NCBI GenBank assembly: GCA_007693745.1
Contig: REDA01000038.1
Location: forward strand, 1 to 64,000
Reading direction: 5' to 3'
DNA length: 64,000 nucleotides
Source of the DNA: Balneolaceae bacterium
Lineage (GTDB): Bacteria; Bacteroidota; Rhodothermia; Balneolales; Balneolaceae
Made by a program: the position numbers and the translations under genes. Of the stretch, positions 1 through 9,297 are shown in pieces. Below the pieces are notes generated by a model. It did no database searches. It worked only from the letters and a program-made list of their open reading frames with translations, and had not been told where the DNA came from. Within the stretch, counting starts at the first letter, position 1. The number at the start of each line of letters is the position of its first letter.

Positions 1-156
1 TCCATTCAAATTGAAACGGATGTTGGTGACAGCAACTGGGTTATCCAGGATCTCCAATTTGATCCGAAATATGGCTTCTCCGTCTGCTCAAGAAAAAAAA
101 TATCCTCTGAATGCACTATAATGGATTTAAATACTTTGATCGAATCCTATCATTAA
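1..156 (+). CDS. C-terminal end of an unidentified protein (5' truncated by the window)
   Basis: The first frame is open from base 1 and ends at TAA 154-156, giving 51 residues of a protein whose start lies outside the window. The visible piece contains LQFDPKYGFSV, which loosely resembles the FDPxYGFP stretch of small DUF6174-type secreted proteins. The match is too short to rely on. No transmembrane segment is visible. It is followed by about 100 bp of AT-rich spacer before the metalloprotease gene on the same strand. No function is assigned. Confidence 0.5.
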   Translation, partial: SIQIETDVGDSNWVIQDLQFDPKYGFSVCSRKKISSECTIMDLNTLIESYH

Positions 157-260
157 GCCTTCTGATTTTTTTCCAACTTTTTACAACACCAACTCTATTT
201 CCCGTTCAAGAGTATGTTTAGTTCATTATCTTATGCCAATCTATTAACCAAAACTGAATT

Positions 261-2738
261 ATGATTAAAGCAAAACCACTGATTTCCGCGATTCTGCTGG
301 TGGCAATGGTCGGATTTACAGCCTGCGCCGGCAGCCAGCAGACCACGGCTCCGGAACGCACACCGACTGAAAGGCCACGGGCAGGCGCCCAGGGTAATAC
401 CGATATCAAAGCTTTTAGTGATGTAATTAAAAGCAATTTCCACACAGATGAAGGTCTCTTTACGGTGTACAGAGACGACACCAAATTCTATTATGAAATC
501 CCCGACTCCCTTTTTGGCAGAGAGATGCTGATGGTTTCCCGTCTGGCACGAACTGCCGACGGACTCCTGTATGGCGGTATGCGCCACAACAATCAGGTCG
601 TCCGCTGGGAGAAGCGAGACAAACATGTGCTGCTCCGAAGAGTTTCATTCTCCAATACGGCGAGTGACTCTCTGCCCATTTTTGAAGCGGTACGCAATTC
701 CAACTTTGAACCGATTATTGCATCCTTCAGTATAGAGGCACATAATGCGGATACCACCGGGTCCGTGATTGATGTGACCAGCCTGTTTACCACGGATGTG
801 CCGGCACTCGGGCTTCCGCAACGTTTCCGCACGCAATATCAGGTGCGCCGTGTAGATGGAAATCGTACCTTTATTGAGCATATCCGCAGTTTCCCGGAAA
901 ATATTGAAGCGCGCCATATCCTCACCTATGAGGCTGTCAACCCCCCCTCCAACGCCGATGCCAACACCTTGTCGCTGGAGCTGAATCACAGCATGATTCT
1001 CATGCCCAAAACCCCGATGCAGCCACGCAAACCGGATGCCAGAGTGGGATGGTTCACTGCAAGTCAGGTGGATTATGGAACCGAGGAGCACCGGGCCGTC
1101 CCTGTTCGTCACGCTACACGCTGGGAACTGGTTCCCAAAGATCCGGAAGCCTATCTGCGCGGTGAATTGGTGGAGCCGGTCAACCCAATCGTCTTTCACA
1201 TTGATCCGGCAACACCGGAACCCTGGAGAAAGTGGCTGATTCAGGGGGTAGATGACTGGCAGGTAGCTTTTGAGGCTGCGGGTTTCAAAAATGCGATCTA
1301 TGGAAAAATGGCGCCGACACCGGAAGAGGATCCCGATTTCAGCCTGGAAGATATTCGTTACCCGAGTATCCGGTACTTTGCATCTCCTATACAGAATGCC
1401 TTTGGTCCGCATGTTCACGATCCGCGTTCCGGACAGATTATGACCTCCGCCATCGGCTGGTACCACAATGTGATGCGCCTGCTGAGAAACTGGTTCTTCA
1501 TTCAGACTTCACCCGCCAATCCGGATGCCAGAGCGGTACAGTTTGACGAAGAGGTAATGGGAGAACTGATCCGGTTTGTATCCGCGCATGAAGTGGGTCA
1601 TACACTTGGACTTCCACACAACTTCGGATCGAGCTTTGCTGTTCCGGTCGATTCCCTTCGATCACCCACCTACACAGCCAATCACGGTACAGCTCCCTCC
1701 ATTATGGATTACGCCCGCTTTAATTACATTGCACAGCCCGGCGACGGTGTCACCAACTTCTACCCAAGAGTCGGTGAGTATGACATCTGGGCAATCAAAT
1801 GGGGCTACACCTGGTTTGGTGATACTCCGATTGAAGAGCAGCGCCGGATTCTGCATCAGTGGACCACAGAACGGGCAGATGACCCTGTCTATTTCTTCGG
1901 AAGCCAGACAAACAACCCGATTGATCCAAGATCCAATCGCGAGGATCTGGGCGATAATGCGATGAGAGCCAGCTATTACGGCATCAAAAATCTGGAGGTC
2001 ATCACCGAAAATCTGATCGACTGGATTGGCGCGGAAGGTGAAGATTTTTCTGAACTGGAAGAGCTTTACGGTCAGGTAGTTGTTCAGTGGAGCCGGTACA
2101 TGGGGCACGTAACTCCCTACATCGGCGGCGTGTATGAAAATCACAAAACCTTTGATCAGGAAGGGGTCGTGTATGAGCCCGTGGAGACAGATCTTCAACG
2201 CGAAGCTCTCACATTCCTGGCAGAGTATGCGTTCAGTGATCCCACCTGGGTGATGAATGCCGAAATTCTGGGACGGATTAACCAGGCAGATTTCATCGAT
2301 GGGTACCGTGCACGGCAGGTTTCCGTACTTAACAGCGTTCTTGACCCGTCCAGGCTGGCACGGCTGATTGAGTACGATCACAGAGGAGCGGATACCTACT
2401 CACCTTTTGACTTTATGGATGAGCTTAGGGGACACCTCTGGAGTGAACTGCGTGGTAATAGTGCGATATCTGTTTACAGACGAAACCTTCAGAGAGCCTA
2501 TGTTGAACGAATGGAGTTCATGATGACACAAGAGCTGCCCTCTATTTCAGCACAGGCGCGCCAGTTCATGGGAATGACCTCCGTGAATGTGAGCCAGTCT
2601 GACATCAGGCCGATTGTTCGAGAACAGCTGGAGATCCTGAAACGCGATCTTAGCCGCAACAACTCCCGCGACAGAGCGACACGGATCCATCTGGCCGATC
2701 TGGAACGAAGGATCGACAACATCCTGAATCCGGACTAA
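261..2738 (+). CDS. Zinc-dependent metalloprotease lipoprotein (DUF5118/DUF5117/DUF4953 type)
   Basis: An 825-residue exported protein. The N-terminus is a lipoprotein signal ending in the lipobox-like FTAC (Cys about residue 22), so it is probably anchored to the outer or inner membrane. The metzincin-like motif HEVGHTLGLPH starts at His443 and is followed by NFGSS and later by SIMDYARFNY, the Met-turn region typical of this family. Residues of about 45-200 and 200-400 correspond to the DUF5118 and DUF5117 regions that precede the DUF4953 peptidase part. The length is normal for the family. Substrates of these Bacteroidota-type proteases are generally unknown. It stands alone and is closed by a strong terminator immediately downstream. 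Strongly recognised as family; physiological role unknown. Confidence 0.93.
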   Translation: MIKAKPLISAILLVAMVGFTACAGSQQTTAPERTPTERPRAGAQGNTDIKAFSDVIKSNFHTDEGLFTVYRDDTKFYYEIPDSLFGREMLMVSRLARTADGLLYGGMRHNNQVVRWEKRDKHVLLRRVSFSNTASDSLPIFEAVRNSNFEPIIASFSIEAHNADTTGSVIDVTSLFTTDVPALGLPQRFRTQYQVRRVDGNRTFIEHIRSFPENIEARHILTYEAVNPPSNADANTLSLELNHSMILMPKTPMQPRKPDARVGWFTASQVDYGTEEHRAVPVRHATRWELVPKDPEAYLRGELVEPVNPIVFHIDPATPEPWRKWLIQGVDDWQVAFEAAGFKNAIYGKMAPTPEEDPDFSLEDIRYPSIRYFASPIQNAFGPHVHDPRSGQIMTSAIGWYHNVMRLLRNWFFIQTSPANPDARAVQFDEEVMGELIRFVSAHEVGHTLGLPHNFGSSFAVPVDSLRSPTYTANHGTAPSIMDYARFNYIAQPGDGVTNFYPRVGEYDIWAIKWGYTWFGDTPIEEQRRILHQWTTERADDPVYFFGSQTNNPIDPRSNREDLGDNAMRASYYGIKNLEVITENLIDWIGAEGEDFSELEELYGQVVVQWSRYMGHVTPYIGGVYENHKTFDQEGVVYEPVETDLQREALTFLAEYAFSDPTWVMNAEILGRINQADFIDGYRARQVSVLNSVLDPSRLARLIEYDHRGADTYSPFDFMDELRGHLWSELRGNSAISVYRRNLQRAYVERMEFMMTQELPSISAQARQFMGMTSVNVSQSDIRPIVREQLEILKRDLSRNNSRDRATRIHLADLERRIDNILNPD

Positions 2739-2764
2739 GCCATTAATTCAGAATACAAGCCTAC

Positions 2765-2799
2765 AAAAAAAGCCGTCTCCAAAAAGACGGCTTTTTTTT
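2765..2799 (+). terminator. Rho-independent terminator after the metalloprotease gene
   Basis: AAGCCGTC and GACGGCTT pair around a short A-rich loop, followed by a run of T. The stem is flanked by A on the left and T on the right, so it could also work for transcripts arriving from the other strand (pcm ends at 2924). Confidence 0.9.
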
Positions 2800-2923
2800 C
2801 AATCCAATACCTAACCTGTTCAGACCGTTTCGTGAATGCAACGGAATTGCGCTCAAGAACTATACACTCACAGCCTCATTCAGAAATCAACAAGCTCTGC
2901 GGTCACATCTGGAAACCTTAACA

Positions 2924-3658
2924 CTATCCCCATCCTTTCTCTCCAATCAGGGGCACAAATTTAAAATTCTGAAGCTTCTCCTCCCTGAACGACTCCTCAG
3001 ACTCACGTATCACGCGAATCATCTGCTGGCTTTTTTGTGACCCGACTGGAACCACGAGCATTCCCCCGATCTTCAGCTGACCGATCAGGTCTTCAGGCAC
3101 AACAGGGGCGCCAGCGGTGACTACAATTCCGTCATAAGGAGCATAGGCACTCCAGCCCACGGTTCCATCACCCAGTTTCAAGGTTGCACGATAGCCCAGG
3201 GTGCTGAGAAGTTTTTTGGCGTTCTGATACAAAAATTCATGTCTTTCCACGCTGTAAACCTCTGCACCCATGTGACATAGAATCGCTGCCTGGTATCCGG
3301 AACCCGTACCGATCTCAAGAATTTTACTCCCTTTTTTTACCTCAAGAAGTTCAGTCTGAGCTGCTACTGTAAAAGGCTGGGAAATAGTTTGGCCACAGCT
3401 GATAGGAAGTGCCGTATCTTCATACGCCTTCCGTTCAAGTGCCGTGTCCATAAACAGATGTCTCGGAACGGCCTGAATCGCCATCAATACCTGCTCATCC
3501 CCTATTCCTTTTTCACGAATTCCCTCCACAAGTTCATTTCTGCGTTGTGAAAATTTTCGCTGATAGTTTCTTTCGTGATTCAAACCGGGCGGGTCATGTG
3601 TTAAGAAAAGGTATATCAAAATAACAGATTCACTGAATGATTTAAAATCTGAATTCAC
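2924..3658 (-). CDS. pcm: Protein-L-isoaspartate O-methyltransferase
   Basis: The enzyme methylates L-isoaspartyl residues in damaged proteins with S-adenosylmethionine, starting their repair. Visible family features are VPRHLFM, the substrate-side stretch PISCGQTISQPFTVA, SAM motif I ILEIGTGSGYQAA, and the later GDGTVGW and IVVTAGAP segments. Together they identify Pcm clearly. The 244-residue reading includes about 28 residues before the conserved core, with a hydrophobic run (SVILIYLFL). A TTG at 3583 would give a more usual length, and neither start has a good ribosome binding site, so the start is uncertain. It is divergent from the NhaC-type antiporter, with 140 bp between them. Confidence 0.93.
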   Translation of the reverse strand: MNSDFKSFSESVILIYLFLTHDPPGLNHERNYQRKFSQRRNELVEGIREKGIGDEQVLMAIQAVPRHLFMDTALERKAYEDTALPISCGQTISQPFTVAAQTELLEVKKGSKILEIGTGSGYQAAILCHMGAEVYSVERHEFLYQNAKKLLSTLGYRATLKLGDGTVGWSAYAPYDGIVVTAGAPVVPEDLIGQLKIGGMLVVPVGSQKSQQMIRVIRESEESFREEKLQNFKFVPLIGEKGWG

Positions 3659-3798
3659 TCTGTGAAGAGAATAAAGAGTCGGAATTAAAAAAACCGTTGC
3701 ATTTTTCCTGAATGCTTGTATTTTCCCCTCATCGGAAAATCCTGTACCCTTGAAAGATCATGTCAAACCGGTCTCTGTAAAACAACTGCTGATAGCTG

Positions 3799-5544
3799 AT
3801 GAAAAAGTATTTCATAACTGCTCTCATTTTAACCCTGGCCTATTTTACCGCCGGCTGGATGGATCTTTTTGCATTCGCAGAGAGTTCCGGCTATGAAGGT
3901 GCTCATCCCTTTTTCGGTACATGGATAAGCCTGATTCCGCCTCTTGTGGCAATCGGGCTGGCGCTTTTAACCCGCGAAGTTATTTTATCCCTCTTTGCCG
4001 GAATCTGGATTGGTGCACTCTTTATCACCGGGTTCAATCCCTTTAACGGGACCGCCCATTCACTTACGATCATGACCGATGCGATGGCAGACACCGATCA
4101 CATCGCAATAATTGTGTTCAGCCTTTTTCTTGGTGGCATGGTTGGTGTTATGGCCCGAAGCGGGGGAAATCAGGGTGTGGTTGAGGCACTTGGCAGGCTG
4201 GCCAATACACGGCAGCGGGGACAGTTATTTTCATGGCTTTCAGCTCTGTTTATATTTTTTGATGATTATGCCAACACACTGATTCGAGGGAATGCGCTTC
4301 GGCCGATGACCGACCGCCTGAATATTTCCAGAGAAAAGCTCGCATATATTGTAGACTCCACCGCAGCGCCACTGGCTGTGAGTGCAGTCATTACCACCTG
4401 GATCGGATTTGAAATCACTCAAATTCAGAATACCCTCTTCTCCCTGGCTGAATCCACAGAAGATCCCGTTTTGGCAGCGCAGCTGATCGCCGGATCTGAA
4501 AATGCGTTTACCATCTTCATTCATTCTATCCCTTATCTCTTCTATCCGATTCTCGCTCTGATTTTTGTACTGATGACCATTCTCATGAAACGGGAATTCG
4601 GTCCGATGCTGGAAGCTGAACAGCGGGCATACAGTGGTGGTGGGGTTATCCGTCCGGGTTCCACACCGGCCACTGATACCACACTCGGCTCTCTTCAGCC
4701 GGTTGAGGGTAAACCCCGACGATGGATCAATGCCGCTCTGCCTGTCTTCTCGGTTATTGTCGTTGCTCTTTACGGTTTGTACACCACTGGAGCGGCTGAA
4801 CTGGAGGCAGGAGAACGCGGTATTACATCGATTATCGGCAATGCAGATCCTTTTGCAGCCCTTCTCTGGGCTTCCTTTACCGGTGTGGTGGTATCCATCG
4901 CCCTTACAGTATCTCAGAAAATACTGACCATGATTCAGGCCATTGAAGCTTTTGTGGGCGGAATGCAGTCGATGCTGATGGCCATCCTCATACTCGTACT
5001 GGCCTGGGGGCTTGGCGGTATCACCGCTGAAATTGGAACCGGTCCCTACCTCGCTTCCATGCTCGAAGACAACCTCCCGCTGGCATTGCTGCCCGGCCTC
5101 GTATTTTTCATTGCGGCGGTCACTGCTTTTTCAACCGGTACCTCCTGGGGTACCATGGCAATTCTCTTTCCTGTGGTGATTCCCCTCGCAGTAACGATGG
5201 GGGCCGGCGTTGGATTTGCAGGGGGTGAAAACTATACGATACTGCTCGGTTCCATCAGTTCTGTAATGGCAGGTGCTGTTTTCGGAGACCACTGTTCACC
5301 TATTTCCGACACTACAGTTCTGAGTTCCATGTCTTCCGCGTGTGATCTGATTGATCATGTCCGCACGCAGCTGCCCTACGCACTTCTTGTGGCCGTCGTC
5401 GCCCTCATCGTCGGCGAACTCCCGGCAGCCTTCGACTGGATTCATCCGATCTGGGGATTGATTACAGGATTTATCATCCTCTATGCCGTTTTAAAACTAT
5501 ATGGAAAGGATCCGGAAGAAACAGCTCCGGTGGCCCCTCAATAG
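3799..5544 (+). CDS. nhaC: Na+/H+ antiporter, NhaC family
   Basis: A 581-residue polytopic inner-membrane protein with many hydrophobic segments (for example the N-terminal helix, WISLIPPLVAIGLALLTREV, and the C-terminal PYALLVAVVALIVGELPA). The conserved NhaC-superfamily pieces are LFIFFDDYANTLIRG, ISREKLAYIVDSTAAP, STGTSWGTMAI and GDHCSPISDTTVLSS. These proteins exchange Na+ (or another cation or anion) for protons across the cytoplasmic membrane, which fits a saline habitat. A linker around residues 265-300 separates the two membrane halves. The exact substrate within this superfamily cannot be read from sequence alone. It has its own start about 140 bp from divergent pcm. Confidence 0.88.
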   Translation: MKKYFITALILTLAYFTAGWMDLFAFAESSGYEGAHPFFGTWISLIPPLVAIGLALLTREVILSLFAGIWIGALFITGFNPFNGTAHSLTIMTDAMADTDHIAIIVFSLFLGGMVGVMARSGGNQGVVEALGRLANTRQRGQLFSWLSALFIFFDDYANTLIRGNALRPMTDRLNISREKLAYIVDSTAAPLAVSAVITTWIGFEITQIQNTLFSLAESTEDPVLAAQLIAGSENAFTIFIHSIPYLFYPILALIFVLMTILMKREFGPMLEAEQRAYSGGGVIRPGSTPATDTTLGSLQPVEGKPRRWINAALPVFSVIVVALYGLYTTGAAELEAGERGITSIIGNADPFAALLWASFTGVVVSIALTVSQKILTMIQAIEAFVGGMQSMLMAILILVLAWGLGGITAEIGTGPYLASMLEDNLPLALLPGLVFFIAAVTAFSTGTSWGTMAILFPVVIPLAVTMGAGVGFAGGENYTILLGSISSVMAGAVFGDHCSPISDTTVLSSMSSACDLIDHVRTQLPYALLVAVVALIVGELPAAFDWIHPIWGLITGFIILYAVLKLYGKDPEETAPVAPQ

Positions 5545-5638
5545 TCTCTGTCAGATAGCTCAGCACCGGATTGCAATGATGATAATTACAAATGTATCCG
5601 TTTAGTCGAAACCGTATTACAACCAACATACCCGACTT

Positions 5639-6346
5639 TTGCTTTCCATTCTGCAACCTGTATTCATACCAACTCTTAGAGATCTGTCGCTGATACTGCA
5701 TGCAGACACCGTTTACTACACCGATACTGAACGATGGTCCAGAAAAAGCCGCGTTCACCGTGCCAGTATCCGAACAGCCACCGGAACAGCCTACATCCAC
5801 ATACCTGTTCACAGTGAAGACCGAAAAAAAACTATCCATCAACTCCGGATAGATCAGCAAACAGACTGGATTACCCCCCTGTTGCGCACCCTTGAGTTTA
5901 ATTACAGAAACAGCCTCTACTTCGATTTTTATGAACCGGAAATTGCAGCACTGTTCCAAAGTGCCAGAGAGCACATCACGGTGATGCCGTTTATTCGTGA
6001 ACTTAACCAAAATCTCTTCCGCTTTTTGGAATTGGATTACAACGGCGAATTCCTGTACAGCTCTGAAACGGCACCGAAGCTAACCGGGCCGGAACAGATC
6101 AGGGAGCTTTTCCAGGTTGACAGCTATTACCAGGATCCATCCGCTGCCCGTTATCATCACCTGGGTGTTAACCCGAAGCTACTGCCTTTCAGACACCCGG
6201 AATACAGACAGCATTTCAGCGGATTCAGAGCCGGCTGCTGTATCCTTGATCTGCTGTTTCAATACGGGCCTGAAAGCTTCAGAATCACCGATAAACTACG
6301 ACTGCCCGGAAACTCCCAAATAAAGGGTGGTTCAGGAAAACCCTGA
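5639..6346 (+). CDS. WbqC-like family protein
   Basis: A 235-residue soluble protein. It begins MLSILQPVFIPTLRDLSLI and contains WSRKSRVHRASIRTATG followed by WITPLLRTLEFNYRNS and FYEPEIAALF, the order found in the WbqC-like family (Pfam WbqC). WbqC-like genes are often found in O-antigen or surface-polysaccharide clusters, and the family has a proposed but not well-proven biosynthetic role. Here the neighbours are an antiporter and a SUMF1 protein, so context adds little. No signal peptide or membrane segment is visible. Confidence 0.82.
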   Translation: MLSILQPVFIPTLRDLSLILHADTVYYTDTERWSRKSRVHRASIRTATGTAYIHIPVHSEDRKKTIHQLRIDQQTDWITPLLRTLEFNYRNSLYFDFYEPEIAALFQSAREHITVMPFIRELNQNLFRFLELDYNGEFLYSSETAPKLTGPEQIRELFQVDSYYQDPSAARYHHLGVNPKLLPFRHPEYRQHFSGFRAGCCILDLLFQYGPESFRITDKLRLPGNSQIKGGSGKP

Positions 6347-6355
6347 GGTTTTTTT
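6330..6355 (+). terminator. Weak candidate terminator after the WbqC gene
   Basis: TCAGG and CCTGA form a 5-bp stem that overlaps the stop codon and is followed by GGTTTTTTT. The stem is short, so this is only a candidate. Confidence 0.3.
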
Positions 6356-6493
6356 GGCTGGGCTGTATTAATTTTGATTAGCTGAACGCATGGATTTTTA
6401 TTACCAATCCTTACCCTCTATCCCTGTTCGCTTCAATATTTCAGCAAGACCATCCGTTATTAATTTTTTTTTCGCATATTACCAATCAGATTT

Positions 6494-7627
6494 ATGTCTA
6501 ATCTAATCATGAGACCCTATCAAATGAAGAATTTTTTTGCACCTGTCCCGGCATTTTTACTTGCCGGAAGTCTGGCTTTTTTTGGCTGTTCCCCATCCGG
6601 TACGGAAGCTTCCGCTGAAGCACCGGTTGCGGTAACAGCAGTGACAGAGATTGAACCCGAAATAACCAGTGTCGCAATTCCGGAATCCTCCCTTGAACTC
6701 TCCCTGGCTTATGTACCCGGTGGTATGTTCCTGATGGGCAGTCCTGAAACGGGGCAACACGACGTTCATGTGGATCCATTCTGGATGTCGCAGCATGAAA
6801 TCACCTGGAATCTCTACAATCAGTTTCTTGAAGCAGATATCCAGGAGCTGCGCCGGGAGGTGTACAAAACATTTTACAACGTGGACATCGAAACTGCCGA
6901 TGCTGTTTCTGCACCTACCTGGACTGAAGAGATGCTCGAGATGCTCCGTGCTTCTGATGTGCCGTCCGACGTGATCTCCACACCCTCACCATCATGGGGT
7001 GACCTTTCCGGCGGGATGGGAACGGACGGGTTTCCGACCGTTAACATTACGCACTATGCAGCCATGATGTTTACAAAGTGGCTGACCATCAAAACCGGGG
7101 AGTTTTACCGTCTTCCCACGGAAGCGGAATGGGAATTTGCCTGCAGGGCGGGAGAAACAGGAAACTACCTGCCGAATCTTTCTTCCGATCTGATCGATCA
7201 CAAAGCGTGGCACCGGGGGAACAGTGACAGAAGCTATCACCGTATTGGAAGCAAGCAGGCGAACGCTTTCGGAATCTACGATCTGCTTGGGAATGTTGCA
7301 GAGTGGACTCTCGATCAGTATCATCCGGACTACTTTGCCCAACTGGAGGAGTCGCCGGCCGTAAATCCTTGGTTCAAGCCCGATCAGCTCTACCCGAGAG
7401 CCGTGCGTGGCGGATCCTGGATGGATAATCCCGAGGAGATCAGCTGCCTGCAAAGACGCGGATCCGATCCAAGCTGGAAACGGAACGATCCACAGCTGCC
7501 AAAGAGCCTCTGGTGGCATACCAATGCGTTTCATATCGGCTTCAGGGTCATAAGGCCTGTTGATCAGCCAAGCGGAGTTTATGGTATGGAAGAGTACTGG
7601 ATCGATGCCATTCAGGATTACTACTAA
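6494..7627 (+). CDS. SUMF1/EgtB/PvdO-domain lipoprotein (formylglycine-generating-enzyme fold, probably non-catalytic as FGE)
   Basis: A 377-residue exported protein. An internal ATG at 6524 gives a tidier lipoprotein signal ending in FFGC, so the first ten codons may not be translated. The FGE-sulfatase domain is clear: VPGGMFLMGSPETG near residue 75, YRLPTEAEWEFACRAGE, AFGIYDLLGNVAEWTLD, AVRGGSWMDNPEE and the closing GFRVIRPVD. True formylglycine-generating enzymes carry a cysteine pair just after RGGS. Here the first is replaced (GGSWMD) and the only nearby cysteine (EISCLQRR) is displaced. The domain is therefore probably used for binding or gliding/secretion-type roles, as in many Bacteroidota homologues. 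It stands alone between WbqC and the oxidoreductase pair. Confidence 0.85.
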   Translation: MSNLIMRPYQMKNFFAPVPAFLLAGSLAFFGCSPSGTEASAEAPVAVTAVTEIEPEITSVAIPESSLELSLAYVPGGMFLMGSPETGQHDVHVDPFWMSQHEITWNLYNQFLEADIQELRREVYKTFYNVDIETADAVSAPTWTEEMLEMLRASDVPSDVISTPSPSWGDLSGGMGTDGFPTVNITHYAAMMFTKWLTIKTGEFYRLPTEAEWEFACRAGETGNYLPNLSSDLIDHKAWHRGNSDRSYHRIGSKQANAFGIYDLLGNVAEWTLDQYHPDYFAQLEESPAVNPWFKPDQLYPRAVRGGSWMDNPEEISCLQRRGSDPSWKRNDPQLPKSLWWHTNAFHIGFRVIRPVDQPSGVYGMEEYWIDAIQDYY

Positions 7628-7833
7628 GCTTTTGAAGGGTTTTATTTGCCGATATCAAAATTTGTAAATCTGACGAACTTTTACAGGCAAAATATATAAT
7701 ATACCGGATAACCTCAGAGCAGAAAGCAGACAGATTAAACCATACCGTACCGGTTTACCACATTTGAGGATTAACCTGATGGCAGCTCCGGCAGTAAAAT
7801 TAAAACAATCACCCAATCACTGAAGTAACAGAT

Positions 7834-9177
7834 ATGAACCCATCTAAAAAAGAATCATCCATTACCAGAAGAGATTTTGTTAAACGAACATCGGCCGCTG
7901 TCGGTGCAGGAGTCCTTGCAGGGTCACTGCCGGTTGGAGCCAGTGCATTTGCAGGAGGAAGCGATACTCTCACCATTGCCCTGATTGGGTGCGGTGGCCG
8001 GGGAACCGGAGCTGCAAATAACGCACTCAGAGCCGATCCGGGACTGAAAATCGTTGCAATGGCCGACCTCTTTCGGGATCGTCTTGACAGATCCTATGAT
8101 TCGCTTTCCCGCAGGTATCTTGAGTCCGGCAGGCTGGATGTACCCGAAGAGCGAAAATTTACCGGTTTTGATGCTTACAAAAAGGCAATTCCACTTGCCG
8201 ATGTGGTGATTCTGACCACACCTCCGGGATTTCGACCTGCCCATTTTGAAGAGGCCGTAAAACATGGAAAACATATGTTTTGCGAGAAAGCGATTGCCAC
8301 GGATGCCCCCGGTGTGCGCCGATTTATGAAAGCCGCAGAAGAGGCACGTGAAAAGAAACTGAATGTCACAATAGGACTTCAGAGAAGATATCAAAACAGT
8401 TACCGAACGGTCTATCAAAAAATCCGTGACGAGGATATTATCGGAAAAATTCTATCCGGCCATGCCACCTGGAATGATGCCGGAGTATGGGTTCGCCACA
8501 AAGAAGAGGGGATGTCGGAGCTGGAGTATCAGATCCATAACTGGTTCTACTTTACCTGGGTGGCCGGCGATCAGATACTGGAGCAGAACATCCACAACAT
8601 CGATATCTGTAACTGGTTTATCGGGGAGTATCCCGCCACAGCGCAGGGTATGGGCGGACGTGAAGTTCGAACCGGTAAGGAGTACGGCCAGATTTTTGAC
8701 CACAATTTTATTGAGTACACCTATCCGGGCGGTGCGGTGATTTCGGCTCAAAGCCGGCATCAGCCCAATACTTTTTCCAGGGTTGGGGAACACCTGCAGG
8801 GAACCAAAGGTACGGTAACATTCGAAGGGGAAAACAGCAACAACGCGATTATCAGGGATCATAACGGTAACACACTCTATGATCACTACGGCCTTGAGGA
8901 TGTGAGTCCCTACCAGCAGGAGCATAACGAACTGTTTGCCTCCATTCGCAGCGGCGGACATATCGACGATACCGATTACTCTGCCAAGACCACACTAACG
9001 GCGATTATGGGGCGGATGGCTTCCTACTCCGGACAGATGATCACCTGGGAGGAGGCTCTTAATTCAGATGCACAGCTCATGCCGTTTGAGGTAAACGCCG
9101 ATACCCCTCCGCCGGTAGTAGCTGATGAAAACGGATTCTATCCGGTACCGGTGCCCGGTGTTTCAGAACCACATTAA
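7834..9177 (+). CDS. Tat-exported Gfo/Idh/MocA-family NAD(P)-dependent oxidoreductase
   Basis: A 447-residue protein beginning with a twin-arginine signal (ITRRDFVKRTS, then a hydrophobic stretch to about residue 40), so it should be exported folded, with its cofactor bound. The Rossmann motif is IALIGCGGRGTGAAN. The usual EKP signature appears as HMFCEKAIA (proline replaced by alanine). The C-terminal half carries the family's mixed sheet domain (QNIHNIDICNWF, GEHLQGTKGTV). Such proteins oxidise or reduce sugars, inositols or glycosides; the substrate is not readable. The next gene, 120 bp downstream, is a TIM-barrel sugar isomerase-like protein, so the two probably act on the same carbohydrate in the periplasm. 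Confidence 0.88.
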   Translation: MNPSKKESSITRRDFVKRTSAAVGAGVLAGSLPVGASAFAGGSDTLTIALIGCGGRGTGAANNALRADPGLKIVAMADLFRDRLDRSYDSLSRRYLESGRLDVPEERKFTGFDAYKKAIPLADVVILTTPPGFRPAHFEEAVKHGKHMFCEKAIATDAPGVRRFMKAAEEAREKKLNVTIGLQRRYQNSYRTVYQKIRDEDIIGKILSGHATWNDAGVWVRHKEEGMSELEYQIHNWFYFTWVAGDQILEQNIHNIDICNWFIGEYPATAQGMGGREVRTGKEYGQIFDHNFIEYTYPGGAVISAQSRHQPNTFSRVGEHLQGTKGTVTFEGENSNNAIIRDHNGNTLYDHYGLEDVSPYQQEHNELFASIRSGGHIDDTDYSAKTTLTAIMGRMASYSGQMITWEEALNSDAQLMPFEVNADTPPPVVADENGFYPVPVPGVSEPH

Positions 9178-9297
9178 AGTAACGGGAACCTGCGCCCTAT
9201 CGCCAGGAACTCTCTATGTTTTTGGATATTTATCAGAAGTACGTTCTCAACGAAACGGTTGATCCCAAGGGATGAACTCTACTCAAACCAAACATCT

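Noticed and set aside
645-1466. Long antisense open frames opposite the metalloprotease (also 1662-2381)
   Set aside because: They mirror the coding frame of a clearly recognised gene, have unlikely composition and match no family.
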